DNA of 64,000 bases from Bicyclus anynana (Eukaryota > Arthropoda > Insecta > Lepidoptera > Nymphalidae): the NCBI RefSeq assembly GCF_947172395.1, contig NC_069104.1, positions 4,305,355 to 4,369,354 of the forward strand, in the 5' to 3' direction. Below the pieces are notes generated by a model. The model did no database searches and had not been told where the DNA came from. It saw only the letters and a program-made list of their open reading frames with translations. The translations under genes and the position numbers were made by a program. Shown piece by piece: positions 50,125 to 60,671 of this stretch (positions are counted from its first letter, which is position 1; each line of letters starts with the position of its first letter).

Positions 50125-51037
50125 ACGTATAAACAAATCACTAATCACATAAAACTGAAACACAAGTAGCCAACCTTATAATGATCATTAAAAACACTAT
50201 AGCCTTTATATCATCTTCACAAGCTACCGAAAGCTGACCATTGCTTTCGTTGGCCGATAACAAATTTCTATTCGTTTTAATTTATCATAATTGGAGTTAA
50301 AAATTAACTAATGAGTTAAATTCGTTTAACTTTAATGCTTTTTATTGATTCACCCATTAATTAGAAGTTAAAGAACTGGTATTATGATCTGATCAAACGG
50401 CTCAACCGTTAGGACCGGAAACGGAGTTCTTTAAAGTTCTAATCCTCGTAATATATTGCTTTATATGTTCCCATTACGTACGCAACATTGAATCTATGGA
50501 AAAAAAGTAGCGGCTATGTGCAGGGCGCAGTTAATGATGGTGCAGGTGTGGTACAAGTTATAGGATTTTAGAACCAAACATTAATAGGAACATTTATTTC
50601 TCCATGGTTTACATAGACAGCAGATTTTTAAGATTGGTTTAGTGTGCTATGCATACATTAAGAAGATAGATAGAGCTGTCTTCTTGTCTTCTTGTATTTA
50701 ATAGTGTAAAAATAAAAAGTGATGACGTCATTTTCGCTTCGAATTAAGTAAATCCTCCAGGCAATAACTATATATCGTAGCTAGATATAACTTTGCGTAA
50801 GTACTTTTTAGCTAAAACAACTGTTTATCAAGTATAAAATTAACGGTTCAGAAATTTATCAGCACATGGTACGACTGCACTGAAGGTCAATATAACTTAT
50901 ACATAAAATTTCGGCTAACATCAATTATTGCGTTATTTTAGTAAGCCTTGATGTCAGCTATCACCCTGCAAAGTATGTTGTACTACTTACGGGACAACCT
51001 GTATAAATAACAATCAAATACAAACATATTTGTCGAC
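50125..51037. other. AT-rich spacer with one tRNA-like remnant
   Basis: 50395-50450 (aacggctcaaccgttaggac, agttctaatcctcg) looks like a decayed SINE head. Otherwise nothing recognised in about 0.9 kb. Confidence 0.35.
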
Positions 51038-51130
51038 TTCAAATTCAAATTTCATTTATTTTTATTAGTTTACAAGCACTTTTGAAAAATCAAGTTGTGT
51101 CATGATTTAATGGTGGTAATTAATAAAAGG
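51038..51130 (-). mobile_element. LINE-D 3' end
   Basis: ttcaaattcaaatttcattt, agtttacaagcacttttgaa, tgtcatgatttaatggtggt. Confidence 0.7.
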
Positions 51131-51624
51131 AGTTCCTTTTTTGAATTCGACAAATAAATAAAATTAAATTTGTTGCGAATCGCTGTGTAACTTTAACTTG
51201 GACCACACATTCAAGACCTCCCTTCTTCAAGTCCGAATTTAAATATTCCCCGGATCCTTCGGCGCGTGTCCGACAGGAAGCAATTAGAATCCTTTATTTA
51301 AATTATTAGAGCCATTGTAAACAGAGCAGCGGTCAAGGTCCGCTCCTTTTATTGTTATATGGTGCAAAATCGTTCACTGGATGGGAAAGTTTAATTGTAC
51401 ATAGAAGGCTTTACTCTATTTTACTAGCTAATAGACTAGCTAGCAACTGCCTCGTTCGCCTGCGAGTATTTAGCATGTGTGGCGTCAGAGAGATCCTGGG
51501 TAAGAAATATTTTTAAAAGGTCATGTAGCAATATCCTGAGCTTGGCCCTATTTTAGGCTAAGTATCACAGGGTGTTGTCCTGGGGACCTGGGAGAGCATA
51601 TTGGAGATATTGTGATATGTAGTA
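51131..51624. other. Unique sequence, possible host origin
   Basis: 51190-51400 (cgaatttaaatattccccgg, ttcggcgcgtgtccgacagg, gcggtcaaggtccgctcctt) matches no repeat family here. Nothing coding recognised. Confidence 0.3.
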
Positions 51625-51985
51625 TAGTCATCATTATCATCATCATCATGTCAGCCGATGGACGTCCACTGCAAGACATAGGCCTTTTGTAGGGTCTTCC
51701 AAACATCACGATACTGAGCCGCTGTATCCAGCGAATACCTGCGACTCGCTTGATGTCGTCAGTCCACCTGGTGGGGGTTCGACCAACACTGCGCTTTCCG
51801 GTACCTTGCGGGGTCGCCATTCCAGCACCTTGGGACCCCAACGTCCATCGGCTATTCGAACTTTGTGGCCTGCCCATTGCCACTTCAGCTTCGCGACACA
51901 TCGAGCTATGTTGACTTTGTTTCTTCTGAGGATATTCTCATTTCTGATTCGATCACGCAGAGATACTCCTAGCATAGCTATATTA
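51625..51985 (-). pseudogene. RTE-like LINE, longest C-terminal remnant
   Basis: Minus-strand frames carry IAMLGVSLRDRIRNE, VAKLKWQWAGHKVRIADGRW, GPKVLEWRPR, and, in a second frame, GKRSVGRTPTRWTDDIKRVA. This is the conserved C-terminal region after the polymerase domain in lepidopteran RTE-type endonuclease/reverse transcriptases. At least one frameshift separates the two parts, so the copy is dead. The 3' end has the cagccgatggacgtccactg block and the (atc)n tail at 51627-51650. The catalytic polymerase and endonuclease domains are absent. Confidence 0.82.
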
Positions 51986-52321
51986 ATAAAATATAATGTC
52001 AGTAACTCTAGATATTTGGGTGATCGCAGCAAAGAAATCTACATTATTTTTAACTCGAAAATTGTCTAAGGCTACACTAGGTACTCCGAAAACACACAAT
52101 TTCACAAAAAAGAACTCGTTCGCCCAGATACTTCATAATTAATGTTTCATTACGTAGTACAAGTTTCTATTCATGGTCTCTGATTGTAGAACGATGTTTT
52201 TATTGAAATTAAGTATATGAACGTGCTAATGAACTATTTAGTATCTTAATATAAGGCTTAATATGCTCTCTGAGACGAGGGTGTCCAACAACTTCCCTTC
52301 TAAGGATAAGAATTTTTACTC
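51986..52321. other. AT-rich spacer
   Basis: Nothing recognised. Confidence 0.4.
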
Positions 52322-52399
52322 AATCATCATCATCGTATCAAACTGATGTCCACTGCAGGACATAGGCTTTCCAAACATCACGCTCCTAAGCCGCCTGCA
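52322..52399 (-). mobile_element. RTE-like LINE 3' end, short
   Basis: (atc)n tail, tgatgtccactgcaggacat, aacatcacgctcctaagccg. Confidence 0.65.
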
Positions 52400-52403
52400 T
52401 GGA

Positions 52404-52735
52404 ATATTTCTAAGGTTTTCAGTGGTATATGCGCGGTGGATATACAAGAGGGAGTCCTGGGTTCGATCCCCAGCTGGGCCGATTAAGGAATTGGTCCAGG
52501 TCTCATGAGACCCTCAATAGCTCGACGGTAAGAGGGGTGGTGGTTCGATCCCCGCCCCGTTGGTCTATTGTCGTACCCACTCCTAGTACAGTCTTTCCCA
52601 ACTAGTTGGAGGGGAATGGGAATGTTGGTCATATTTTAAAAAAATATGGCAAATATTCTTTTTAAATAAAAGAAAAGGTCTGCCTGGTGGGAGGCTTCGG
52701 CCCTGGCTAGTACCTTACCGACAATGCGTTTGTTA
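52404..52735 (+). mobile_element. SINE2 split by SINE3
   Basis: cagtggtatatgcgcggtgg and ggttcgatccccagctgggc (B box), to ggtccaggtct. After SINE3 it resumes aggtctgcctggtgggaggc, ending near ccttaccgac. aggtct on both sides is the target-site duplication. Confidence 0.85.
52503..52683 (+). mobile_element. SINE3, full length, nested in SINE2
   Basis: gaccctcaatagctcgacgg, ggttcgatccccgccccgtt, actcctagtacagtctttcc, aaatatggcaaatattcttt plus an A-rich tail. Confidence 0.88.
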
Positions 52736-52820
52736 AGGAAACCTCAGTTGGCCCAGCCGGGAATCGAACCCAGGACCTCCGTCTTGTAAATCACAAACAC
52801 CACTGCGTCACTCTCTCCTA
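52736..52820 (-). mobile_element. SINE2 head, inverted relative to its neighbour
   Basis: ggaaacctcagttggcccag, gggaatcgaacccaggacct and ccgtcttgtaaatcac. Faces the previous SINE2 tail to tail. Confidence 0.75.
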
Positions 52821-53212
52821 CAAAGAAGGAGGCCCGGCCTTGTTGTGGGAATTATAAAATGTGCTAATAATGATAACTAAAATTAATATTTCATAAATTA
52901 ATTCGATTCATCGTATCCGATGGTAGAACGACATTTTTATTGAAATTAAATATAATATGAACTCAGTAACGAACTACCAAGTACCTAATAAACAAAGTTA
53001 AGATTTACTAATTTCTATTAGCTGGTTATTTATGGTCTGTGGGCAATAATCGATGAATGCAAAACCGGTCATGCAACATTCCTACATTGTTTACGACTTT
53101 CGTGTAATGGTCATCAAACTACGGAAAATTAATGGCTTTGCATTGAATTTGAATTGATTTCATACGTGTTTCTTGCTTCGTTCTATTTCATGCTGTGACT
53201 GGACTATTCATG
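52821..53212. other. Unique sequence, possible host origin
   Basis: 52990-53190 (gtgggcaataatcgatgaat, gcaaaaccggtcatgcaaca) matches no repeat family. No frame recognised. Confidence 0.3.
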
Positions 53213-53256
53213 TTCAATTCAAAGTCAAATTCTTTATTAGGCTCAATGCATATTAT
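53213..53256 (-). mobile_element. LINE-D terminal fragment
   Basis: ttcaattcaaagtcaaattc, tttattaggctcaatgc. Confidence 0.5.
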
Positions 53257-53265
53257 ACTAATTTG

Positions 53266-53460
53266 TTAGCAGTTTAGCTAAATTTATGAGTTTTTGTGTT
53301 TCAACTTTGGGGCTCTTTTCCTGAATAAAGGTTTACAAAAATGTTGTACCTATAAATATTCACAGGTTAAGTTAAATTATTAGCTAAATTTATGAGTTTG
53401 TGTGTTTCAAGTATTGGCTCTTTTCCTGAATTAAGGTTTTCAACTTACTATAAATATTTT
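53266..53460. repeat. About 106-bp tandem duplication
   Basis: tagctaaatttatgagtttt, gtgtttcaac and ggctcttttcctgaataaag (53275-53330) recur at 53381-53437 with few changes. Confidence 0.7.
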
Positions 53461-53461
53461 A

Positions 53462-53778
53462 AATGCCGTGGTAGCCCAGTGGATCTGACCTATGACCTCG
53501 ATTCGGAGGGCGTAGGTTCGAATCCGGTTCGGGGATGCACCTCCAACTTTTCAGTTATGTGCATTTTAAGAAATTAAATATCGCATATTTCAAACAGTGA
53601 AGGAAAAACATCGTGAGGAAATCTGCATACCAGATAATTTTCTTATTTCTCTACGTGTGCGAAGTCTACCAATCCGCATTGTGCCAGCGTGGTGGACTAA
53701 GGCCTAACCCCTCTCATTCTGAGAGGAGACTCGTGCTCAAAAGTGAGCCCATGTGGGTTATTGACGTGAATGATAATA
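53462..53778 (+). mobile_element. SINE1, full length
   Basis: Head gccgtggtagcccagtggat, B box ggttcgaatccggttcgg, body atatttcaaacagtgaagga, 3' end tgtgggttattgacgtgaat then gataataata. Confidence 0.9.
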
Positions 53779-53830
53779 ATAAACCTTATAGACATATTTT
53801 AGAATTTAAACTATCGTGAGTGTTATTCAT

Positions 53831-54043
53831 ATTAATTGATTATGAAACACGGCTAAAACTCACGTGATATTACGTCGGAGTATGCCCGACTAGTTTCGAA
53901 CCCATACGGGGCCCTTAGTCATGAGCTGGTTCTTGCATCGCGGCACGATCCAAACTGCGAAGCGGCTGCGCGACGCGCTGCTGCTCGCATTGCGCGCTGG
54001 GAGAGGGGGGTGACCTAATATGGCGTTTAGCCGTGTTTCATAA
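53831..54043. mobile_element. Foldback element, copy 2
   Basis: attgattatgaaacacggct at the left, mirrored at the right as tttagccgtgtttcataa. The interior is inverted relative to copy 1 (gggcccttagtcatgagctg, cttgcatcgcggcacgatcc) and extended by a G+C-rich segment (gcggctgcgcgacgcgctgc). Confidence 0.65.
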
Positions 54044-54728
54044 CCTAAAGGAAAATATTTATTTATTCAACTTGAACAATTTCAAAGTATGTCTCAGAGG
54101 AATGTTTGCGTGTCACATGTTTCTGTTTAACAATTATCCGTTCCCTCGTCCAGATTGCTATCATTTGCAAAGTTAAATTACCATCTTTTAGTTTGAATAA
54201 AGCTAAAACTCACTGTTTGTCTGCCCATTACTGAGGAGCATGCTGCGTGACCGAAGGGTTGCCTAGTCCTTCGGATTAGATATCACTTTTATTAAAATTT
54301 AAACTTTAAAACCAAAGTTATAAGGTAGCATTTTCATTGGTCTAAGTCAGGACTTCTGTGGATGAGTCGATTATCCCAGATCATTAAAACGTTAAGCTGT
54401 TATACACCTTAGTGTCTTTGTTTTAAGGTTTGTTATTGTTTGTGTTTGTAGTATCTATAGGTTCTGCTTGGCAGATCACAGTATCGTCTAAGGGCCTGAC
54501 CGCAGGTTTATTGTTGGAAATTTTTATTGTTTCTTAGGGGTAACATGAGAGGAAGTCACATGCCGTTGGTTTTGGGAGCGTTATTTTATTTTATTATTTT
54601 GTAGGAAGTGACGGATAGGTTAACAAAACCATATACGTATAAAAGTTCGTATCATTGATCTAATAGTCGGAGAGCCAGCGACAGCCAGACCTTCGATTTA
54701 ATTTTCATGAAAATCTGTTTAGTAAGTA
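54044..54728. other. Unassigned spacer
   Basis: taaagctaaaactcactgtt near 54197 may be a remnant of the foldback family. Otherwise nothing recognised. Confidence 0.35.
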
Positions 54729-54776
54729 GAAAATTCTCAGGTACGTAGGTTTCCTTACGATGTTTTTCCTTCATGT
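54729..54776 (-). mobile_element. SINE1 short internal fragment
   Basis: gaaaattctcaggtacgtag, gtttccttacgatgtttttc. Confidence 0.7.
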
Positions 54777-55190
54777 GGTACCTATATCGTGTTGAAATTA
54801 AAAAAGTACCCTTAAGTTTTTTATTTTTTGTAGTTTTTTTTTTGCTTTTTGTTATAAAATTAAATGTAAATAAATTAATATTACAGAAAAATAAAGATAG
54901 GTGGGTTGTGTTACGTATATTATTGCTTGAAAATTTTAATTACTTTCTATTGCGAAGATTACCAACACTCAACAATACATAAATTTTTCCCACAGACGTT
55001 GGAGTAACGTCAGGATTACATTTTTAGGAAATTAAACCAGTGTTATAAAAATTTACTTAACTGTATTTTCAAAACGGTTCCTGTCAAGTGTCGAATTAAG
55101 TGTAATTAGGTATACATTTACACTTATAGTTAAAATCTCGGTCGTTGACCCTGCAATCTTTTATGAAAATTCGCAATTTGCACAATTATT
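54777..55190. other. AT-rich spacer
   Basis: Nothing recognised. A T-rich frame (54773-54982) encodes a low-complexity hydrophobic peptide and is not credible. Confidence 0.4.
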
Positions 55191-55346
55191 GACGGCCGTG
55201 GTATTCGTGGTGGATTTACAAAACGGAGGTCCTGGGTTCGATCCCGGATGAGCCGATTGAGGTTTTCTTAATTGGTTCAAGTCTGGCTGGTGTGAGGCAT
55301 CACTCACTATCAAGTGAGATTGTAGTCAAGGGTTAACTTGTAAAAA
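55191..55346 (+). mobile_element. SINE2 with the middle deleted
   Basis: Complete head (ggccgtggtattcgtggtgg, ggttcgatcccggatgagcc), ggttcaagtctggctggtgt, then straight to catcactcactatcaagtga and aagggttaacttgtaaaaaa. About 150 bp of the usual body is missing. Confidence 0.85.
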
Positions 55347-55515
55347 AGCAAAAAAAGACTGACCGATGGCTTAACGTTCTCCGTGCGAAGAATTTTCAGT
55401 GAGAATGTCGTGGATGATTGAAGAATAATATTTTAAAACCCTAGGACTCGGACCGGGGACCTCGTGTTTCAAAGCCACATAGGCTAACCATTGAGCCTAC
55501 GAGGCAGTATGTGTT
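55347..55515 (-). mobile_element. tRNA-like SINE fragment
   Basis: The reverse complement reads cgtaggctcaatggttagcc (A box) and ccccggtccgagtcctaggg (B-box-like). It precedes an A/T-rich body of unknown family. Confidence 0.45.
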
Positions 55516-55564
55516 AAACCAGGCTGAATTCTACGTCAAAGGAAGTCTCCTTAAGTTTTTCTTG

Positions 55565-55712
55565 CCTTAAGTTTTCCTAAACCTAAGGTTGCCTGGAATA
55601 AATCGCTACTTAGCGATAAGGCCATATTTTGTATGTTGATCTCTTCTATGTTTTTATTTATCTTGTTTTTGTTGTGTGTAAATAAAGTAAGTAGGTATAT
55701 CTATCTATCTAT
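55565..55712 (+). mobile_element. LINE 3' UTR fragment with (ATCT)n tail
   Basis: aaggttgcctggaataaatc, gctacttagcgataaggcca and tgtaaataaagtaag, then atctatctatct at the end. I know this pattern as a common insect LINE 3' UTR. Clade uncertain. Confidence 0.55.
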
Positions 55713-56471
55713 CGACAAGTCCGTATTGGCTTATAAATCAAAAAACGTTTAACATAACATTCATAGATAATTTTGAAACTTAATTATACACCGTCACAAG
55801 CATTACTGCCTTCTGTATCCAACAATGGTCGTCCATTGGCTGACAATTATGACGAATCAAATTTAATTTAATTTTTTATCCAACAAGCTGCAGTGCAGAG
55901 CTGAAACTTAGTAAGCACGTGTGACGTCATCCGCAGATTTCATCAAGCGAATAAATCAAGCCCAAGATGTTACAAAGTCAAAACTTTCGATCAATTAAAC
56001 CCCATCACCTATTAGTTCTACCGTTAGGCAATGCATTAGAGCGGTGCAATTTGAGGCCGTGCAGTTAAGGCGGTTCCACACGACCCGGCTCATATAGCTC
56101 ATCATATATCCATACAGAGAGTAGGAACCGAATGTTAATAAAATACTGAATGTAAATGAACTTTAAATAAAATTAGTATTCATTTATTTAGTATGATGAA
56201 AAACACAAAACAAAATATGTCTTAATTGCTTGTTTGACTGTTAAACATTAATAAATCTCCGGAACCGCTCAAAGAACGAACAAAACATTACTTAGTTACT
56301 GTAGATATATTGTTTTCTGACTCTGAGCTTCTTTGTAGGTAAATTTTAAATGTTTTTTGAAATCTTTTAATTTACTATAACTTTATAGTTACTTTACCTT
56401 TAAAATAACAGTAAGATTTCCTTCTATTTAAAAAAAAACTTTTTTTATTTTTAGGTTAATTTAATACGTAT
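55713..56471. other. Mostly unassigned
   Basis: 55868-55910 (ttatccaacaagctgcagtg) may be a LINE-H 3' UTR scrap. 55980-56110 is balanced and unidentified. The rest is AT-rich. Confidence 0.35.
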
Positions 56472-56617
56472 TTTACTAGGTGGACTGAGGACATCAAGCG
56501 GGTTGCAAGCAGCCGCTAGATAATGGCGGCTCAAGATCGCGCTATTTGGATTTCCATGCAAGAAGCCTATATCCAGCAGTAGACGTCCATCGGCTATTAA
56601 TAACAATGATGATGATT
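56472..56617 (+). mobile_element. RTE-like LINE 3' end (sense)
   Basis: ctaggtggactgaggacatc, aagcgggttgcaagcagccg, gtagacgtccatcggctatt and the terminal atgatgatga. Together with 11161 it is the only sense copy. Confidence 0.75.
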
Positions 56618-56904
56618 TCTTTTAAATTTACTATGAGTAAAACTACTTTTACTTAAAAAGTAAAAAAAAAATGTTTTCCCGCTCTTCCGTTAATCGGAGC
56701 GTATGCATCCCGCTTAAGTGATATAGGTCTTAAACGGTTGGGCTGAGATCTGACCTCACGGGGACCTCTCCGCGATGCTGTTGCATGCTAATGTGTCAAA
56801 TACCGGAACACTATTTCTAACTAATGGAAGGCATTTTGAATTTGAACACGTATATTTAAGTTAGAATAGTTTAGACTGCTGAAAGTATTTAGTTTATAAT
56901 AAGA
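56618..56904. other. Unassigned spacer
   Basis: gcgtatgcatcccgcttaag, tgacctcacggggacctctc: balanced composition, no family recognised. Confidence 0.3.
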
Positions 56905-56945
56905 CTGGGCGACGCCTGCGACTTCGTCTGTAGAAGTCTGAATCG
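56905..56945 (-). mobile_element. HelB 3' end fragment
   Basis: gggcgacgcctgcgacttcg, tctgtag. Confidence 0.45.
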
Positions 56946-56969
56946 CACGGAATGATACGGGAAGGTTCT

Positions 56970-57552
56970 TCAAAATTCAAAATTCATTTATTTCAAGTAG
57001 GCTCAGTTTACAAGCACTTTTGACACGTCAGTTGACTATTTGTAAAGATTCTACCACCGGTTCGGAAGGCAGGTTCTGCTGAGAAGATACCGGCAAGAAA
57101 CTCAACAGTTGCTCTTTTGAAAAAGTCATACAGTATTACAATTTACATTTGATAACAATTAAATTACAATTTCTTATAGTTTAATTTCCTGTGTGAAGGT
57201 GGAAGCTGATCCAATGGCCTCCAAGCACCTTTGTCGTTAAGGAACTCATCAATAGTGTAGTAACCTCGACTAAGTAAATGTTTTTTAACACATTGCTTAA
57301 AGTTGTGCATTGGCAAGTCCATCACAGTCTTGGGGATCTTGTTATAGAAGAGTACACCCAAACCCACAAAAGATTTTTTAACTCTTTGGAGACGATATGC
57401 GGAAATAACTAACTTATGCCCGTGTCTAGTAAGACGTGGGTTCAAATCTCCTTTTCGTTTGTACAAATTAATATTTTGTCTTACATAAACTATATTGTTA
57501 TATATATATACTGACAGGCTACTGTTAAAATGCCTATTTCTTTAAACTTTTG
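56970..57552 (-). mobile_element. LINE-D, coding end plus 3' UTR
   Basis: The most complete LINE-D copy. 56970-57163 is the 3' UTR (caaaattcatttatttcaag, gattctaccaccggttcgga). 57164-57466 and beyond is the end of the ORF on the minus strand. Other LINE-D copies in the window keep only the UTR or its last part. Confidence 0.85.
57164..57550 (-). pseudogene. LINE-D ORF, C-terminal end
   Basis: The open part encodes about 100 residues: LYKRKGDLNPRLTRHGHKLV, RLQRVKKSFVGLGVLFYNKI, FKQCVKKHLLSRGYYTIDEF, and a stop after LNYKKL. The pattern (basic linker, FVGLGVxLYN-like block, K-rich FK...KHLLxxxYY.I.EFL end) is typical of the C-terminus of insect Jockey-group LINE proteins. Just upstream, an ILTVACQYIY-like segment lies in another frame, showing a frameshift in the TA-rich tract near 57505. 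The polymerase core is missing. Confidence 0.7.
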
Positions 57553-57588
57553 ACGAAGGGACTCGCGTGATTTTAGTTGATATATTGC

Positions 57589-57630
57589 TCAATCGGCTGA
57601 TAGCTCTTCGCAGAGCTATCAGCCGATTGA
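57589..57630. repeat. Perfect 19-bp hairpin at the end of an RTE copy
   Basis: tcaatcggctgatagctct, loop tcgc, then agagctatcagccgattga. It includes the RTE terminal cggctgata and joins it to its mirror. Confidence 0.85.
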
Positions 57631-57899
57631 CTCTTACTCTCCTACTGCAGGACATAAGCCTTTTGTAGGGACTTCCAAAAATCACGATACTGCATCCAAC
57701 GGTTCCCTGCAACTCGCTTGATGTCGTCAGTCCACCTGGTGGAGAGTCGACCAACACTGCGCTTTTTAATTGGGGTCGCCATTCCAACACCTTTGGACCC
57801 CAACGTCCAAACTATCTCTTCGAACTATGTGCCCCGCCCATTTCAGCTTCGCAACTCATTGAGCTATGTCGATGACTTTGGTTCTTCTATCAGAACTAT
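57631..57899 (-). mobile_element. RTE-like LINE 3' end
   Basis: ctgcaggacataagcctttt, acttccaaaaatcacgatac, tcagtccacctggtggagag and gaactatgtgccccgccca in reverse. Frames broken. Confidence 0.78.
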
Positions 57900-58026
57900 C
57901 CGTGTCGTGATATTTAATTTCCTAAAATGCACGTATAACTGTGAAATTGGAGGTGCATGACCAGGACCGGATTCGAACCTTCGTACCCCGAATCGAAGGT
58001 AGAGGGCTGGGCTATAACGGCTCTCA
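57900..58026 (-). mobile_element. SINE1 head part
   Basis: gtgatatttaatttcctaaa, ttggaggtgcatgaccagga, ggattcgaacc and ggctgggctataacggctct. Confidence 0.85.
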
Positions 58027-58289
58027 AATAAAATGAATACATCATTCTTATTTAAGCTGAACATCGTTATTCGATTCAAACTGACGAATTTCATGATTAT
58101 GCATTTTTCTCCCTTCGCCGCCAAAACGAATTAAAACAACGACTCATTAACAATGCACATCAATCAAATCTTTCGTAGATAACGTGTTTATTCATAAATG
58201 AATTGCTTTTTATAGTTTTTGATAACTTATTTAATACACTTCAGCTGTAGTTATTAATGTTTTATTAAATTTATCTATATTTCTATACT
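58027..58289. other. AT-rich spacer
   Basis: Nothing recognised. Confidence 0.4.
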
Positions 58290-58505
58290 TACACATTATA
58301 AAGTGGTAAAGTTTGTGGTCGAAAATCGGCTTAGTATACTAATATTACTGAGAATACGGTGTGATAAAACATAGATTTTACTGTGGGAACCATTCATTTT
58401 TTTGGGATAAAAAGTAGCCTATATGTTGCTCAATAATCTCTTCTATCTATCAGTGAAAGTCACGTTTAAATCGATTCAGCAGTTCCAGACAGACAGACAA
58501 AAATA
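58290..58505. mobile_element. Mosaic of Helitron-type fragments
   Basis: cacattataaagtggtaaag, tagtatactaatattactga, tttgggataaaaagtagcct and gattcagcagttccagacag are HelB/HelC pieces in mixed order and orientation. Confidence 0.45.
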
Positions 58506-58613
58506 AAAAAAGCTTGATTTTATTTTAGAATCGTGTCAATGACTATAAGCACTGAATACACAGTTGTCTTGTAGTTAAAAAAAATAACTTTACTCTTTAG
58601 TTTTTTTTTTTTG

Positions 58614-58919
58614 ACGACCTCCGTGGCGTAACGGTGCGAGCGGTAATTTTATAAATCGGAGGCCCTGGGTTCGATCCAAGGCTGGGCCGATTGAGGCTTT
58701 TTTAATTGGTCCAGGTCTGGCTGGTGGAAGGCTTCGGCCGTAGCTAGTTACCACCCTACCATCAAAGACGTACCGCCAACCGATTTAGCGTTCCGTTACG
58801 ACGTCGTGTATAAACCGAAAGGGATGAGGATTTTATCTTCTTCTAACAAGTTAGCACGCTTCTATCTTAGATTGCATCATCACTTACCATCAGATAAGAT
58901 AGTAGTCAAGGGCTAACTT
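58614..58919 (+). mobile_element. SINE2, full length (sense)
   Basis: gacctccgtggcgtaacggt, ggttcgatccaaggctgggc, gttaccaccctaccatcaaa, gccaaccgatttagcgttcc, tcatcacttaccatcagata, ending caagggctaacttt. No poly(A) remains. Confidence 0.92.
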
Positions 58920-59055
58920 TCCCCTGTAACTAAGCGGTTAACTTGTGAAGTTGTGATAGAAGTGCATACAATAATAATGCAACGTGCAGGGATCGAATCC
59001 AAGACTTCGTGTTTATTTCCGGCCCGTTACCCGTGAAGGCATTGAGGCGTAAATT
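58920..59055 (-). mobile_element. tRNA-like SINE fragment
   Basis: Reverse B box gggatcgaatccaagacttc, and gcggttaacttgtgaagttg at the far side. Confidence 0.4.
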
Positions 59056-59477
59056 GGACCGATTTGCGTAATTTTTTAAACAAGAAATTGTATATTTATA
59101 ACCGTCTGAAGCGTATTATACGAATACGCGATACGCATCAAGTCATACGTCATCCAACGCCTCTTCTATTGTTACGCAAAGAAAGATATGATAGGCGACT
59201 GATGCAATACAAGAACGTCTTACCTGTTTTTGCATAACAGTGCCTGACAAATTGTATTTAAAACATCTCAAATATATATTTTTTTTATTGAGAAAGAATA
59301 CAATAAGGAACTTACGCTAACTTATCCTAATAACTATACAAATCATGCTTAAATGGAATGGTGACAAGAATACTGGCTGCATTTTGAGTAAAAAATGAGC
59401 CAGCCCTTCTGTGACCAGTCGAGGCAACTAGCCGCGGTGAAACGATTCTACAATATTAACTTTAAGGGCATATATTA
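59056..59477. other. Unassigned spacer
   Basis: agcgtattatacgaatacgc (59111) is a small palindromic string. No family recognised. Confidence 0.35.
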
Positions 59478-59669
59478 CAGCCCCCCTAGCCACGTCGATT
59501 CTCTGTCTACGATCGGTAACGCTTCGAAAACTAGAAAAATGTATGCGAGTGACAGATCTTGACCACGTGACCTGTCGATAGCAAATGTCATTCCCATACA
59601 TCTTTCTAGTTTTCGAAGCGTTAGCGATTGTAGAAAGAGAATCGACGTGCCACTTGGCTAGGGGGGCAG
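59478..59669. mobile_element. MITE-P, copy 3, best preserved
   Basis: 192 bp. cagcccccctagccacgtcg at the left is mirrored by cacttggctaggggggcag at the right. Arms include gcttcgaaaactagaaaaat/tttctagttttcgaagcgtt. The core is accacgtgacctgtcgatag. Confidence 0.85.
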
Positions 59670-59821
59670 GGCCCTTACTCAACTAGTGGGGCATATTTAC
59701 GTCTATACGTTGTGAATTTCAGACGTGTTTTATAACTACCGGTCAAGCTTCGCAGTGACTTATGTGCACTTCCCTCCCCCTACCCAATCCTACCCCTATT
59801 TATTAGTAATACCTTACCTTA

Positions 59822-60072
59822 TTAGCCAATAGACGTCTACTGCTGGACATAGGCCTCTTGCATGGACCTTCAAGCACAACGATCTCGAGCCGCCAGCATC
59901 CAGCAGCTCCCTGCAACCCGCTTGATATCCACGGTCCACCTAGGAGGGGGTCGCTGAGCTATGTCAGTGACTTTGGTTCGTCTGCGGATCTCCTCGTTCC
60001 TGATTCAATCACGCAGAGAAACTCCAAGCATAGCTCGCTCCATCGCCCGCTGTGTGACTTTGAGGCTTCTAA
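59822..60072 (-). mobile_element. RTE-like LINE 3' end with internal deletion
   Basis: agccaatagacgtctactgc, cttgcatggaccttcaagca, ggtccacctaggagggggtc, then directly gctgagctatgtcagtgact, and gaaactccaagcatagctcg. About 100 bp of the usual middle is missing. Confidence 0.78.
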
Positions 60073-60235
60073 TAGTAATATTTTGTAATGGAATTTATTT
60101 TGTAATAGGAGATTTTAATGAGAGTGAAATCTAGATTTTAACGGAACTTTTACTGGAAGATATAGGAGTTTATTGAACAACATATCAGCTTCTTTTTTCA
60201 CAACATATAAGATATATATGTTTTAGATGTATGTT

Positions 60236-60300
60236 TTAACAACATATAAGATTTGTGAAAAACGAAATTTCACATGGACGAAGTCGCGGGCGTTCTCTAG
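60236..60300 (+). mobile_element. HelB 3' end
   Basis: tttgtgaaaaacgaaatttc, acatggacgaagtcgcgggc, ttctCTAG (60297-60300). Confidence 0.65.
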
Positions 60301-60424
60301 TAAGTAAATAATATAATTAGTATTATGAAATTGTCTATATCCATGCAAGCCCCTATAAAAAGTAATAATTATACGCCCGTATTCAAGATAGCTTATAGGT
60401 AGAGACTAGAGAGTAAAGTGAAGA

Positions 60425-60660
60425 GGTCGAGTGCGCGCGCTCCGGAACGAAGCTCGTCACGACCAGTGCACAACCGCGCGTGCGTCCCGACACTCCGCCG
60501 GCTATAGGCCAAGCGCGAGCTATATGCCAACTGCGAGCTATATGCCAACTGCGAGCTATATGCCAACTGCGAGCTATATGCCAACTGCGAGCTATATGCC
60601 AACTTCGAGCTATATGTCAACAGTGAGCTTGATGCCAAAAGAAAGCTATAAGCACACTGA
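60425..60660. repeat. GC-rich block with 18-bp minisatellite
   Basis: About eight units of gcgagctatatgccaact (60517-60660). The first five after a leader are near identical and the last three diverge. As 18 is a multiple of three, both strands stay open: plus reads a repeated ASYMPT and minus a repeated LAYSSQ. The leader 60425-60500 is strongly G+C-rich (gtgcgcgcgctccggaacga). No known protein matches, so I treat it as a repeat, not a gene. Confidence 0.8.
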
Positions 60661-60671
60661 AACATTTAATA

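Noticed and set aside
51548..52032. Possible intact RTE gene
   Set aside because: The conserved C-terminal motifs are in two different frames and the catalytic domains are missing, so it is a dead fragment.
54773..54982. Hydrophobic 69-residue frame resembling a membrane peptide
   Set aside because: T- and A-rich low-complexity sequence gives F, L and K by composition alone. No upstream or downstream gene context.
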